A stretch of DNA of 64,000 nucleotides from CAZKCI01 sp964584165 (GCA_964584165.1 CAZOYW010000007.1:1-64000); one strand, 5' to 3'. Shown: positions 8,370 through 16,727, counted from the first letter of the stretch. Notes: generated by a model from the letters alone, not told the origin. Program-made: numbers and translations.

Positions 8370-9365
8370 TTACAGCGCGTTCCGGGCGGCGGAGAGGATG
8401 GCCCGGATCGTCTCGTCGTAGGAGCGGCCGGAGCGGAGGGCGGCGAAGGCGAAGCCCCCGTCCGGCGCGAGGCAGGGGTTGGCGTTCACCTCGAGGATCC
8501 ACCACTTTCCCCTCCGGTCCGTCCGAAAGTCGACGCGGGCGTAGCCGGAGAGTCCGAAGAGGTCCCAGCAGGCCCGCGCGGCCCGACGGAGCCGCCCGAG
8601 GAGTTTGCGGTCGGCGGCGGGGAAGGCGACTCGGCGCGGCGTGTGGTCGAACTCGAACGACCCCTTCTCCCATTTCGCCCGGTAGCCGACGATCCGCGGC
8701 TTCCCGGCCGGGAAGCCCAAGAACTCGATCTCGGCGGGGGGGAGCATCTCGACGCCGGAAGGGGCGGCAAGGAGGGAGACGTTGAACTCCCTCCCCGGCA
8801 CGTAGCTTTCGGCGAACATTTCCCGGCCGAAGCGGGAGGTGGCGGCGGCGATCCTCCGCCGCAGCCCGGCGAGCGATCCCGACCGGGCCACCATCCCGTC
8901 GTCGAGGCCGAAGGAGGCGTGCTCCCAGACCGCCTTCACGATGAACGGGCCCGGCCGCCAGGAGGCAACCCCCTCGATCCGCCTCCCTTGGGCCTCGAGC
9001 CAGGCCGGCGTGGGGAGGCCGCCCCCGGAGAGGGTCCGCTTGGCCAGGATCTTGTGCGAGGTGAGGAGGAGCGCGGCGGAGGAGGAGCCGGTGCAGGGGA
9101 GGGAGAGGGACTCGAGCAGGGCGGGAACGAGATGGATCAGGGACCCTCTCCCGTCGAGCTCCTCGACCAGGTTGAAGACCGCGCCGGGGCGCCACCGTTC
9201 GAGTTTCCGGCGCAGGAGGGAGAGATCGAGGGTCGCGGTAAGGCGGGCGGTCCGGTGGCCGAGGCGGCGGAGCGCGCCCTCCACCGCCGCCGCCTGGACG
9301 AGGAGATCCCGGTTCTCCGGGCCGGCGCGGGGGGAGACGGCGTTGATGACGACGGCGACGCGCAT
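8370..9365 (-). CDS. ATP-grasp ligase, D-Ala-D-Ala ligase-like (second of pair)
   Basis: A 331-residue ATP-grasp enzyme of the D-alanine-D-alanine ligase type: N-terminal MRVAVVINAV, a KRTLSGGGLPTPAW motif, GPFIVKAVWEHASFGLDD in the ATP-binding region and a metal-binding ILEVNANPCLAPDGGFAFAA end motif. It should ligate a carboxylate to an amine through an acyl phosphate. It lies 218 bases beyond a second ATP-grasp gene and downstream of lysine 2,3-aminomutase on the same strand. Divergence between the two suggests peptide-like substrates other than D-Ala, which is inference. A housekeeping Ddl cannot be excluded. Confidence 0.75.
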   Translation of the reverse strand: MRVAVVINAVSPRAGPENRDLLVQAAAVEGALRRLGHRTARLTATLDLSLLRRKLERWRPGAVFNLVEELDGRGSLIHLVPALLESLSLPCTGSSSAALLLTSHKILAKRTLSGGGLPTPAWLEAQGRRIEGVASWRPGPFIVKAVWEHASFGLDDGMVARSGSLAGLRRRIAAATSRFGREMFAESYVPGREFNVSLLAAPSGVEMLPPAEIEFLGFPAGKPRIVGYRAKWEKGSFEFDHTPRRVAFPAADRKLLGRLRRAARACWDLFGLSGYARVDFRTDRRGKWWILEVNANPCLAPDGGFAFAALRSGRSYDETIRAILSAARNAL

Positions 9366-9583
9366 GGGGGAAAACCGGCGGCGGAATGTGTTTACGCGGG
9401 AGGGGCATTCCTGCTTGCCCCGATCGCTGTTTGTCGGGGTCCCGATCCAAGTCGGTCATTCGCGAAGATTCGCGAGGATTCGCGGTTGAAATATTCCGGG
9501 CCGACCCGGATCGCGACCGGGATGCCGCTCCCACGATCGCCTAATATACCGGCCGGTAGTTCGCTCTCCTGGGGGGGGCGTCC

Positions 9584-10567
9584 TTACGAGCCGAGTCTCT
9601 CCAGGGCCGAGCCCAGAATCCGCCCGATCAGCTCCCGATACGACATCCCGAGCTTCCCGGCGAGGATGGGCAGGTCGGAGTGGACGGGGTGGAGGCCGGC
9701 CAGCGGGTTCACCTCGAGGAAGAAGGGCTGGCCCTCCTTATTGCAGCGGATGTCCGCCCGGCCGCCGTCCCGGCAGCCGAGGAGGCGCCAGGCCTCAAGC
9801 GCGATCCGAGTCCCCTCGCCCACCTCCGGGGCGGCGGGATCGGCCAGACGGTAGGCGACGAGCTTTTCGTACTCCTCCTTGTTCCGGTAGGTATACCCAC
9901 CCGCGTCGGCAGCGGGGAGCGCGCTGATCTCCAGCGCCCCCAGCGCCTCCGCCTTCTCCCCCGTCCCCACGATCCCGACCGTGAACTCCCGCCCGGCGAG
10001 GTGCTCCTCGACGAGGACGGGCTGGCGGAAGCGGGACCAGAGGCGGCGGCAGAGGGGGAGGAGGTCCTCCCGGCGGCGGACGACGGATTCGGCGCTAATC
10101 CCCTTGGACGTCCCCTCGGCGACGGGCTTGGCGAAGTAGGGCGGCGGGAAGGGGATCCCCTCGAGATCCTCCGGGCGCGCGACGAGCGCGAAGTCCGGCG
10201 TGGGCAGGCCGGCGTCGCGGACCACCCGCTTGGTCATTCCCTTGTGCAGGCTCAAGGCCAATACCAGCGGGTCGGAGAAGACGTAGGGAACTTCGTAGAG
10301 GTCGAGGAGAGCGGGGACCAGCGCTTCCCGGCCGATTCCGCGCAGCCCCTCGGCGATGTTGAAAACCAGTTCCCAGCGCTCTTTGCGGGCCAGCTTCCCG
10401 ACCAGGGCGAAGGCGTTGCCGATCCGGAAGACCTCGTGGCCGAGCGAGTGGATCGTCTCCTCGAGGGCGGCTATGGTGTCGTCCCGGTCGAACTCCGCCG
10501 TCGCCTCCCGCGAATGGCCGGCGGCGAGGTACTCGGAGCGGAGGTCGTAGGTCAGGCCGATGCGCAT
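9584..10567 (-). CDS. ATP-grasp ligase, D-Ala-D-Ala ligase-like (first of pair)
   Basis: A 327-residue ATP-grasp protein starting MRIGLTYDLRSEYL. Visible features are the VFNIAEGLRGIGREALVPALLD motif typical of D-Ala-D-Ala-ligase relatives, HKGMTKRVVRDAGLPTPDF, PPYFAKPVAEGTSKGI, QPVLVEEHLAGREFTVGI and the metal-binding FFLEVNPLAGLHPVHSDLP. I chose ATG 10567; a 30-residue extension to 10657 would run through an intergenic inverted repeat. It follows lysine 2,3-aminomutase by 164 bases on the same strand, and the paired-ligase arrangement suggests a shared pathway. Confidence 0.75.
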   Translation of the reverse strand: MRIGLTYDLRSEYLAAGHSREATAEFDRDDTIAALEETIHSLGHEVFRIGNAFALVGKLARKERWELVFNIAEGLRGIGREALVPALLDLYEVPYVFSDPLVLALSLHKGMTKRVVRDAGLPTPDFALVARPEDLEGIPFPPPYFAKPVAEGTSKGISAESVVRRREDLLPLCRRLWSRFRQPVLVEEHLAGREFTVGIVGTGEKAEALGALEISALPAADAGGYTYRNKEEYEKLVAYRLADPAAPEVGEGTRIALEAWRLLGCRDGGRADIRCNKEGQPFFLEVNPLAGLHPVHSDLPILAGKLGMSYRELIGRILGSALERLGS

Positions 10568-10581
10568 GGACGGGAAGGTAA

Positions 10582-10686
10582 ATATGGAAACATGGAAATA
10601 TGAAAACAAGGAACACGGCCCCGGCGTAGAACCTACGTCTCTCCGCGCCGGGATCACCTTGTTTCCATATTTCTATATTTCCAGAT
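10582..10686. repeat. Intergenic inverted repeat between kamA and ATP-grasp gene
   Basis: AT-rich arms around 10582-10611 and 10657-10686 (core GAAAACAAGG / CCTTGTTTCC) enclose a GC-rich hairpin CCCCGGCG / CGCCGGG. It separates lysine 2,3-aminomutase from the first ATP-grasp gene and is unlike the CTAGCCCGG family. Confidence 0.5.
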
Positions 10687-10731
10687 TGTTATTCCGGGGG
10701 TAGTGGCCGGCAGCCGGTAGAACCGCCGGAC

Positions 10732-12048
10732 CTAGTCCGAAGCGCATGGCTTCGGATCCGGATAGCGGAAGATCTTGTCCTCGTGATTGCGGAGGAGAAG
10801 GGAGTCGCCATCCCGGCCGATCACGGCGTCGGGCATGAGGGGGATCTTCCCCCCCCCGCCGGGGGCGTCGATGACGTAGGTGGGGACGGCGTAGCCGGTG
10901 GTGAAGCCCCGGAGCGCCCGGATGATCTCCAGCCCCTTCTCCACCGGGGTGCGGAAGTGCGCCGAGCCCGAGAGGGGGTCGCACTGGTAGAGGTAGTAGG
11001 GGCGGACCCGCATCATCAGGAGGCGGTGCATGAGCGTTTTCATCGTCTCCGCGTCATCGTTGATCCCCCGGAGGAGAACGGTCTGGGAGCCGAGCGGGAT
11101 GCCGGCGTCGGCGAGCATGGCGCAGGCCCGGTGGGTCTCCGGCGTGCACTCCTCCGGGTGCGTGAAGTGCAGGCTCAACCAGAGGGGGTGATGGCGGCGC
11201 AGAGTCCGGCAGAGCTGAGGCGTAACCCGCTGGGGGAGGACCGCCGGGACCTTGGACCCGATCCGGATCATCTCCACGTGGGGAATGGAGCGCAGGTTCC
11301 CGAGGATCCAGTCCAGCTTCTCGTCGCTCAAGCTCAAGGGGTCGCCCCCGGAGAGGAGGACGTCGCGGACGGAAGGGGAGGCGCGGATGTAATCGAAGGC
11401 CTCCTCCAGGCGGGAGGCGTTGGGGTGGATCGTCCCGTGGCCGACCACGCGGGAGCGGGTGCAGTAGCGGCAGTAGGTGGAGCAGAAGTCGGAGGCCAGG
11501 AGGAGCACCCGGTCGGGGTAGCGGTGGACCAGCCCCGGGACCGGCGACTGGGAGTCCTCGCTTAAGGGGTCGTCGGACTCGCCGGGGGAGCGCTGGAACT
11601 CGGCCGTGGTCGGGATCACCGCCCGGCGCAGGGGATGCCGGGGATCGTCGGGGGAGACCAGGCTCAGGTAGTAGGGCGTGATCCCGACCGGGAGAAGGGA
11701 GCCTCCGCCCTCGAGCGCCGCGCGCTCGTGGGGGGAGAGGCTGAGCATCCGCTCCAGGTCCGCGGCGCGGCGCAACCGGTTGCGGCATTGCCAGCGCCAG
11801 TCGTTCCAGTCCTGGTCGGCGACCTCGGGGAAGAAGGCCCGGCGAAAAGACCGGGTCCGACGGCTCGTCCGCAGGAAGCGGTTGCGGGGAAGGGAATAGT
11901 CTTCCGGGGCGGGCGCGGCGAAGACCGCCGCCGGAGAGCGCGGCAGGGGAGCGATGGAGAGGGCCAAGGGGCCTCGGTTCGGAGGCTCCTCGGGCGCCTC
12001 GCCGGCGCCGTCGTCAAGCGTGGTCCGGGTGGTGACTGTATCGCGCAT
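10732..12048 (-). CDS. kamA: Lysine 2,3-aminomutase (KamA family radical SAM)
   Basis: A 438-residue radical SAM/PLP enzyme. Cysteines C189, C193 and C196 form the CxxxCxxC cluster motif, SGGDPL follows, and K401 in DAPGGGGK is the PLP lysine. D357 (YQCD) and D394 (VID) stand at exactly the spacing from the cluster and PLP lysine of the two lysine-binding aspartates in Clostridium lysine 2,3-aminomutase, so L-lysine to L-beta-lysine is favoured over the glutamate aminomutase. No beta-lysine acetyltransferase (ablB) is in the window; two ATP-grasp ligases follow instead. A ~45-residue N-terminal extension is Pro/Ala-rich. Confidence 0.88.
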   Translation of the reverse strand: MRDTVTTRTTLDDGAGEAPEEPPNRGPLALSIAPLPRSPAAVFAAPAPEDYSLPRNRFLRTSRRTRSFRRAFFPEVADQDWNDWRWQCRNRLRRAADLERMLSLSPHERAALEGGGSLLPVGITPYYLSLVSPDDPRHPLRRAVIPTTAEFQRSPGESDDPLSEDSQSPVPGLVHRYPDRVLLLASDFCSTYCRYCTRSRVVGHGTIHPNASRLEEAFDYIRASPSVRDVLLSGGDPLSLSDEKLDWILGNLRSIPHVEMIRIGSKVPAVLPQRVTPQLCRTLRRHHPLWLSLHFTHPEECTPETHRACAMLADAGIPLGSQTVLLRGINDDAETMKTLMHRLLMMRVRPYYLYQCDPLSGSAHFRTPVEKGLEIIRALRGFTTGYAVPTYVIDAPGGGGKIPLMPDAVIGRDGDSLLLRNHEDKIFRYPDPKPCASD

Positions 12049-12076
12049 CGTCGTCTCCGGGCTCGGGCTCGAGAAG

Positions 12077-12259
12077 CTACTCGAGCTCCCTCAGGATTCG
12101 GAACTCGTCCGCCCGGCCGGTGATCTCGAAGGTGGGCGAATACTGGTTGTTGTCGCGATAGCCCGTGAAACGGGCCTGGTAGGTCTGGCCGCCCATTTCG
12201 ATCAGGTAACGGCGGTTCACGCTGCAATCCTCATGCAGGATTTCCTGGGCTGCTTTCAT
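12077..12259 (-). CDS. 60-residue conserved-looking small protein
   Basis: A 60-residue soluble protein beginning MKAAQEILHEDCSVNRRYLI, with a pattern suggesting a small beta-rich domain (YLIEMGGQTYQARFTGYRDN, FEITGRADEFRIL). Its start overlaps the 3' end of the upstream winged-helix gene by 29 bases and its stop lies 29 bases before the kamA start, so it is translationally placed inside one operon. The family is not recognised. A regulatory or accessory role to KamA is inference from position only. Confidence 0.6.
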   Translation of the reverse strand: MKAAQEILHEDCSVNRRYLIEMGGQTYQARFTGYRDNNQYSPTFEITGRADEFRILRELE

Positions 12260-12578
12260 CTTTCCCTCCCGTTTCGGTGGTCGGTTGCGATGGCTGGTAG
12301 TGCTCGAGCTCGAGCTTCATCTGCTTGGCCTGGCTGCAGACCTCTTCGCCCAGCGGCGTGAGCCTTAACCCCCGGGCCGTCCCCCGCTCCTTGGTGACGT
12401 ATCCCTTGCGCTGAAGCGAGATGAGGACCTTGTGGACGGTCCCGGGGTTCGAGACGTTGAGCCCCTTTTGGATCTCGATCACCGTCGGGGGGTAGAGCTT
12501 CGCCAGGATGAACTCGTGGGCGAAGGAGAGTACCTGGGACTGGAGCTCGGTGAGGGGGAGTCTGATCTGAGGAGGCAT
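12231..12578 (-). CDS. LexA-N-like winged-helix DNA-binding protein
   Basis: A 115-residue protein starting MPPQIRLPLTELQSQVLSFA. It has a winged-helix fold resembling the LexA DNA-binding domain or MarR-like small regulators: FILAKLYPPTVIEIQKGLNV, then VHKVLISLQRKGYVTKERGTARGLRLT as recognition helix and wing. No LexA protease domain follows. GGAGG precedes the ATG at 12578; longer frames to 12830 run through the divergent thioesterase. It heads the small-protein/kamA operon, so it may regulate it. Confidence 0.7.
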   Translation of the reverse strand: MPPQIRLPLTELQSQVLSFAHEFILAKLYPPTVIEIQKGLNVSNPGTVHKVLISLQRKGYVTKERGTARGLRLTPLGEEVCSQAKQMKLELEHYQPSQPTTETGGKDESSPGNPA

Positions 12579-12653
12579 TTTCTTTATTTTAACCCGAATT
12601 TTCCCGTTTTTTTCCTTTCTATAACGAGGGTATAATGAAGTCAAGAAAAAAAT

Positions 12654-13091
12654 ATGAAAAATACGGGAAAAATAGAGGAAGCGGGGAGAGACCGGCACGT
12701 GCCGAACTGCCTGGGCTGCGGGAAGGACAACCCCCGGGGGTTCGGGCTGCGCTTCGCCGTCTCGGAAAACGAGGCGCACTCCGAGCTGAAAACGGGGAGG
12801 GAGCACGAGGGGCCAGCGGGCTTCGTCCACGGCGGAGCGATCGCCCTCCTGCTCGACGAGGCCGCCGCGGTCCTGGCCTCGGCCCGGGCGGGGAACCGGC
12901 TGATGACGGCGAAGATCGAGGTGCTATTTAAAAGCCCCGCGCCGGTCGGGGAAACCCTCTCCGTCTTCGCCCGGGCGGTCCGCCCGGGGGAGAGCTTCTT
13001 CCTGGCGGAGGGAGAGGTGCGGGGCGAGGACTCCCGCCTGGTCGCGGAAGGCCGGGTCTGGTTCATCCGCGGCCCGGTAAAAAAAAGATAG
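12654..13091 (+). CDS. PaaI-type hotdog thioesterase
   Basis: A 145-residue hotdog-fold protein with an N-terminal CLGCGKDNPRGFGLRF motif, the GFVHGGAIALLLDEAAA helix carrying the conserved HGG and a catalytic acid, and a VLFKSPAPVGETL strand. This is the PaaI/YbgC-like acyl-CoA thioesterase layout; the substrate is unknown. It is divergent from the winged-helix gene. A second protein of the same type, with the same N-terminal CxxC motif, lies at 45648. Confidence 0.8.
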   Translation: MKNTGKIEEAGRDRHVPNCLGCGKDNPRGFGLRFAVSENEAHSELKTGREHEGPAGFVHGGAIALLLDEAAAVLASARAGNRLMTAKIEVLFKSPAPVGETLSVFARAVRPGESFFLAEGEVRGEDSRLVAEGRVWFIRGPVKKR

Positions 13092-13144
13092 CCGCGGATT
13101 TCGCGGATTGCGCGGATTATTAAAACCGGTTCAACGGGAAGATA

Positions 13145-13215
13145 TCCACGAATTGACACGAATTTTCACAAAAGGGCCAATTTTGAATTAGTGAAAATTC
13201 GTGCAAATTCGTGGA
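13145..13215. repeat. Intergenic inverted repeat with 25-base arms
   Basis: Arms at 13145-13169 and 13191-13215 (beginning TCCACGAATT and ending AATTCGTGGA) pair almost perfectly around a 21-base loop. The TTCGTGAAAA-like content recalls the hairpin family but the unit is different. It lies between convergent genes ending at 13091 and 13238 and could act as a bidirectional 3' structure. Confidence 0.6.
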
Positions 13216-13237
13216 CATTATGTTTATTCCGCGCGAG

Positions 13238-14269
13238 CTAGGTCCGGACCCACATCTTCGTCCGCAGCTCCTCGGTCGCGCCCTTCCGCTCCGCCGAGGC
13301 GAGCTTCTTCTGGATCTCCGTCAGTACCCGGAAGACCGCGTCGGCCATCTCCGCCTCCATCCGCATCCCGGCCGCGCCGGTGTGGCCGCCGCCGCCGAAC
13401 TTCTTGGCCACCGCCGCGGCGTTGATCAGCCCCTGGGAGCGGATCTCGACCAGGATGCGGTTCGGCTCGTACTCCAGGAAGAGGGCCCCCACCTCGACCC
13501 CCCCGATCGAGAGAAGGTAGGGCGGGAGCATCGCCAGCTCGTCCACGCCGGGCGTGAACTTCCGGTAGACGTCGTGGTGGACGACCGAGTAGGCGACGGC
13601 GCCGCCGGAGGCGAGCTGGGTGTTGAAGATGGCGAGCCCCGTGAGCCGGATGAATTCGAGCGACCGGTCGAGCTCGAGCCGGCGGTGGACCTCGTAGGGA
13701 TTGATCCCCAAGGTGAGGAGCCGCCCCGCCTTCTCGTGGGTGAAGCGGGTAGTGGAAGGGTAGTTGAAATTGCCGGTGTCGGTGACGATCCCGACGTAGA
13801 GGGGGAGGGCGAGGTCGCCCGTGAGCGGGACCTTGAGCCGCTCCAGGAGGTCCATGATCAGCTCGCAGGCAGAGGAGGCGTGGTCGTGGATGGAATTGAT
13901 CGTCCCGAAGCCCGGGTTGGTCGAGTGGTGGTCGATCACCATCATCACCTTGCGCAGGGCCCGCATCTTCCTCCCCACCGGGCCGGCCCGCTCCAGGGCG
14001 GCGCAGTCGAGGAGGACGAAGAGGTCGGCCTCCTCGAGAACGCGGTCGTCCCGGACGGGCAGGTAGGTCAGGACCTCGCTCTCGTCCTCGAGGAGAAAGC
14101 CGAGCCCGCGAGGGACGGGGGTGGAGTTGACCGCGCGGCACTCCTTCCCCAGGCGGATCATGGACCGCCGGAAGGCGAGGAGCGCCCCCACGGCGTCGCC
14201 GTCCGGGTTGACGTGGGAGGCGACCACCACCCTCTCCGCTTCCCGGATGGCCTGGATGATCTCGCTCAT
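13238..14269 (-). CDS. nrnA: DHH/DHHA1 phosphoesterase, NrnA-like
   Basis: A 343-residue protein with SHVNPDGDAVG (residues 18-28), LDCA, VIDHHST (112-117, D113-H114-H115), GIVTDTGNF and a C-terminal DHHA1 motif FGGGGHTGAAG. This is the NrnA layout, which degrades nano-RNA and dephosphorylates pAp. I chose ATG 14269, with AGGAAA upstream; the longer frame to 14338 runs through a hairpin. The ribosome binding site lies inside the hairpin at 14270-14293, which could gate translation. Confidence 0.85.
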   Translation of the reverse strand: MSEIIQAIREAERVVVASHVNPDGDAVGALLAFRRSMIRLGKECRAVNSTPVPRGLGFLLEDESEVLTYLPVRDDRVLEEADLFVLLDCAALERAGPVGRKMRALRKVMMVIDHHSTNPGFGTINSIHDHASSACELIMDLLERLKVPLTGDLALPLYVGIVTDTGNFNYPSTTRFTHEKAGRLLTLGINPYEVHRRLELDRSLEFIRLTGLAIFNTQLASGGAVAYSVVHHDVYRKFTPGVDELAMLPPYLLSIGGVEVGALFLEYEPNRILVEIRSQGLINAAAVAKKFGGGGHTGAAGMRMEAEMADAVFRVLTEIQKKLASAERKGATEELRTKMWVRT

Positions 14270-14293
14270 TAAAATTTTCCTGCGGAAAATTTT
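14270..14293 (-). promoter_or_regulatory. Hairpin holding the nrnA ribosome binding site
   Basis: Inverted repeat AAAATTTTCC / GGAAAATTTT directly before the start codon at 14269. On the minus strand the AGGAAA ribosome binding site is part of the 3' arm. It may simply be a weak terminator of the upstream lipoprotein gene. Confidence 0.4.
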
Positions 14294-14354
14294 TAAAACG
14301 CTAGCGCGCACTTCCCCGCGCCCACCAACGCTGACCAATTTCCGTCAGCCAATA

Positions 14355-14672
14355 TCAGTTGTCAAAATCGCGATAGACCTTGGTGTCGATCCGGATCTGG
14401 TCGAGCAGGGGGGAGAAACGGATCTCCACCACCGCGCCCGCGACCACGGTGTTCGCGTAGGTCAGCGACTCGTAGAACTCGCCGGGCCGGCCGGTCGAGA
14501 TCTGGGCGGCGGCGGCGGGACGGCCGAGCCGCGCGATCACCGCGTCCCGCGTCATCCCCTTCTCCAGGGCGTCCAGAGCCTCCCGCCCGGGCGGAGAGGG
14601 GGGCCGGCCCTCGGCGGCGACGCAGCCGGCGAGGAGGGAGGCGGCCAGGAGGGCGGGGAGGAGCGTCTTCAC
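14355..14672 (-). CDS. BamE/SmpA-like outer-membrane lipoprotein
   Basis: A 105-residue protein starting at a GTG, with a lipoprotein signal peptide ending in the lipobox LLAGC and a BamE-type domain: LEKGMTRDAVIARLGRP, then ESLTYANTVVAGAVVEIRFSP. The GMT-x-DAV-xx-LG-P motif is typical of SmpA/BamE-like proteins, which assist beta-barrel assembly or stabilise the envelope. The domain is short compared with full BamE, so it is only a family-level call. It begins 23 bases after the membrane protein gene ending at 14695, implying cotranscription. Confidence 0.65.
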   Translation of the reverse strand: MKTLLPALLAASLLAGCVAAEGRPPSPPGREALDALEKGMTRDAVIARLGRPAAAAQISTGRPGEFYESLTYANTVVAGAVVEIRFSPLLDQIRIDTKVYRDFDN

Positions 14673-14694
14673 GGCGGGAAAGTATAACACAGCT

Positions 14695-15924
14695 CTAGGC
14701 CCTCTGCTCCTCCCTCCCCGGCGGCGCGCGCAAGGAGAGTCCGGAATAGAGCAGGACAAAGGCGGCGAAGCTCAAGCAAAAGGTCCGCGCGCTCGCCCGC
14801 AAGACCTCCTCCGGGCAGAAGCTCGCCTCGCTCCACCAGATCCGGCGGTAGTTCTCCGCTGTCATCGGCTGCGCGATCCGATTCAGGAAGAGGTGGGCGA
14901 CGACGAGGAAGACGATCATCGCCGGGCGGGAGTAGACCCCGGGACGGGCCTTCAGCGCCTGGAGGCCCAGGATCAGGAAAACCGGGAAGGCGACGGCGTT
15001 GATCCGGCAGCGGTCGGCCCCCCCGATGGCGAGTATGACCGTGGAGAGAGCGAGGTAGCACAGGAGTCCGGGCTGGCGGAGGAGGAAGCGGATCGAGCCG
15101 GGGAGGGCGAGCAGGATGGGGAAGAGGAGGGCGCCGTAGACGTTGGCATAGGAATGAACGATCCTCCGGCCGGTCGCGAAGAAGAGGCGGGCGAACTCGG
15201 CGGCGTGGTCACCGTAGCTGAAATCGGCGTTGGCCGGGCGGATGAAGAGCTTGAGGGCGGCGAAGGCCAGGACCGGAAGGGCGGCCAGGAGAAGCGTGCG
15301 GGCGATCCTTGAGCCATTGAACCATTGAACCCTTGAACTTCCGTTTGCCCGCCGGGCAAAATAATAGACCGGAACGAGCGTGATGAAGTACTCCCGGGTG
15401 ACGGCCCCGACGAGAAGCGCCGCCCAGAAGAGGGCGTCCCGGCCCCGGTAGGCCGCGGAGAAAGCCGCCGCCAGGACAAGGTAGTAGGCGGGATCGACCT
15501 GGGCGGGGTAGAAGAATCCGAAGCGGACGGTGACCCAGGAAAAGAGGAAAAAGAAGACGCCCAGGGCCGACTCCCGGCGGCCGTGGCCGAGGGAGCGGAA
15601 GAGGGAGAAAAAGAGGCCGGCCGAGGCCGCGTAGGCCAGGGCGTTGAAGAGGGCGTAGGCGGAGAGGGGGGCGAGGGGGACGAAGTGGATGAGGAAGGCG
15701 GGGAAGAGGCGGTAGCAGTAGGGGGCGGTGAGGGTGCGGGGATCGGCCGAGAAGAGCTCGGCGGCCATCGCCCGGTAGAAGCCCCCGTCGTAGCCGGTGA
15801 AGGTTTCCGGGGTAATAAGTTTGAGGAAAAGGAGGCTTGCCGCGACCGCCAACCCGAAGGCGACGGCGGGCCAGGGAAACCGCGACGAATCCTCGCGAAT
15901 CTTCACGGATGGCTCAGGTATCAA
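14695..15924 (-). CDS. Multi-spanning membrane protein, possibly glycosyltransferase-like
   Basis: A 409-residue integral membrane protein with about ten hydrophobic segments. The early GYDGGFYRAMAAEL loop and the PYCYRLFPAFLIHFVPL segment resemble the acidic first periplasmic loop of polyprenol-dependent glycosyltransferases of the GT-C type, but no family signature is certain. The start at 15924 is the first in-frame ATG; the true start may be further in. It lies upstream of the BamE-like lipoprotein gene in the same direction. Confidence 0.55.
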   Translation of the reverse strand: MIPEPSVKIREDSSRFPWPAVAFGLAVAASLLFLKLITPETFTGYDGGFYRAMAAELFSADPRTLTAPYCYRLFPAFLIHFVPLAPLSAYALFNALAYAASAGLFFSLFRSLGHGRRESALGVFFFLFSWVTVRFGFFYPAQVDPAYYLVLAAAFSAAYRGRDALFWAALLVGAVTREYFITLVPVYYFARRANGSSRVQWFNGSRIARTLLLAALPVLAFAALKLFIRPANADFSYGDHAAEFARLFFATGRRIVHSYANVYGALLFPILLALPGSIRFLLRQPGLLCYLALSTVILAIGGADRCRINAVAFPVFLILGLQALKARPGVYSRPAMIVFLVVAHLFLNRIAQPMTAENYRRIWWSEASFCPEEVLRASARTFCLSFAAFVLLYSGLSLRAPPGREEQRA

Positions 15925-16071
15925 GCCCGGGAATGCGTTATACTGTGATTATCATAGCATTCCGGCCGCCCGAAGGCGAAAAGGACCGCGCGGGGCGCCG
16001 ACAGCAAGGACATTCTCCTCCGCCAGCTCCGCCGTCCATATCGTCCATCTCGTCAATCGCTCGGCGCAACC

Positions 16072-16620
16072 ATGAAGAGAGAGCGGAGAAAAAAGAGAGT
16101 CTTTGAGGGCCGCTGGCTGGCCATCGCCGAGGCCGCCTACCGCTCGCCCGGCGGGGCGGAGGTGAGCTGGGAGGTGGTGGAGCGGGCGCGGGACGAAACC
16201 GTGATCATCATCCTCGCCCGCCTCGTCCCTTCCGAGCGGTACGTCCTGGTCCGCCAGTTCCGGGCCGGCGTGAACAACCACGTCATCGCCCTCCCCGCCG
16301 GGATCCTCCCCGCCGGCGTCGATCCCCGCCTCCACGCCCTCCGGGAGCTCAAGGAGGAGACGGGCTACGCGGGCCGGGTGACCGAGGAGTCGCTCCCGCT
16401 GAAGATCAACCCCGCCATCCTCGACTGCGACGTCCGCGTCCTCAAGCTCGACGTGGACGAGGGCGACCCCGCCAACCGCTTTCCCCGCCAGTCCCTGGAA
16501 CCGGAGGAGGAGATCGAGGTGGTCCTGAAGAAGCGCGAGGAGATGCGGGCCTTTTTCGAGGCGGAGCGGAAGAAAGGCGCGTGCGTGGACGTCGCCTGCT
16601 GGTTTATATTTTGCTGCTGA
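16072..16620 (+). CDS. NUDIX hydrolase, ADP-ribose pyrophosphatase-like
   Basis: A 182-residue protein with an N-terminal beta region like ADP-ribose pyrophosphatases (LVRQFRAGVNNHVIALPAGI) and a Nudix box at residues 77-99. The catalytic REL-x-EE-x-G part is intact, but the usual glutamate at box position 7 is a valine (V83) followed by D84. The protein probably hydrolyses a nucleoside diphosphate derivative. It ends in an unusual ACVDVACWFIFCC tail. The start is the ATG at 16072; no strong ribosome binding site is visible. Confidence 0.75.
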   Translation: MKRERRKKRVFEGRWLAIAEAAYRSPGGAEVSWEVVERARDETVIIILARLVPSERYVLVRQFRAGVNNHVIALPAGILPAGVDPRLHALRELKEETGYAGRVTEESLPLKINPAILDCDVRVLKLDVDEGDPANRFPRQSLEPEEEIEVVLKKREEMRAFFEAERKKGACVDVACWFIFCC

Positions 16621-16680
16621 CCCCAGAAGCGGTCCGCAGCAAAATATTCGACTCCCGGAGTGCTTGTTTCCAGAACCGTA

Positions 16681-16706
16681 GCCGCGGACCTTTAGGTCCG
16701 CGGAAG
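16681..16706. repeat. GCCGCGGACC palindrome
   Basis: GCCGCGGACC / GGTCCGCGG hairpin upstream of the barrel gene at 16728. A related motif (GTAGCCGCGGACC) recurs near 55208, so it belongs to another small palindrome family. Confidence 0.45.
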
Positions 16707-16727
16707 GGCAGAACAAAGGAGGCGGAC

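Noticed and set aside
10732..12048. Glutamate 2,3-aminomutase
   Set aside because: The aspartates at 357 and 394 that bind the lysine side chain are both kept, whereas glutamate aminomutases change them.
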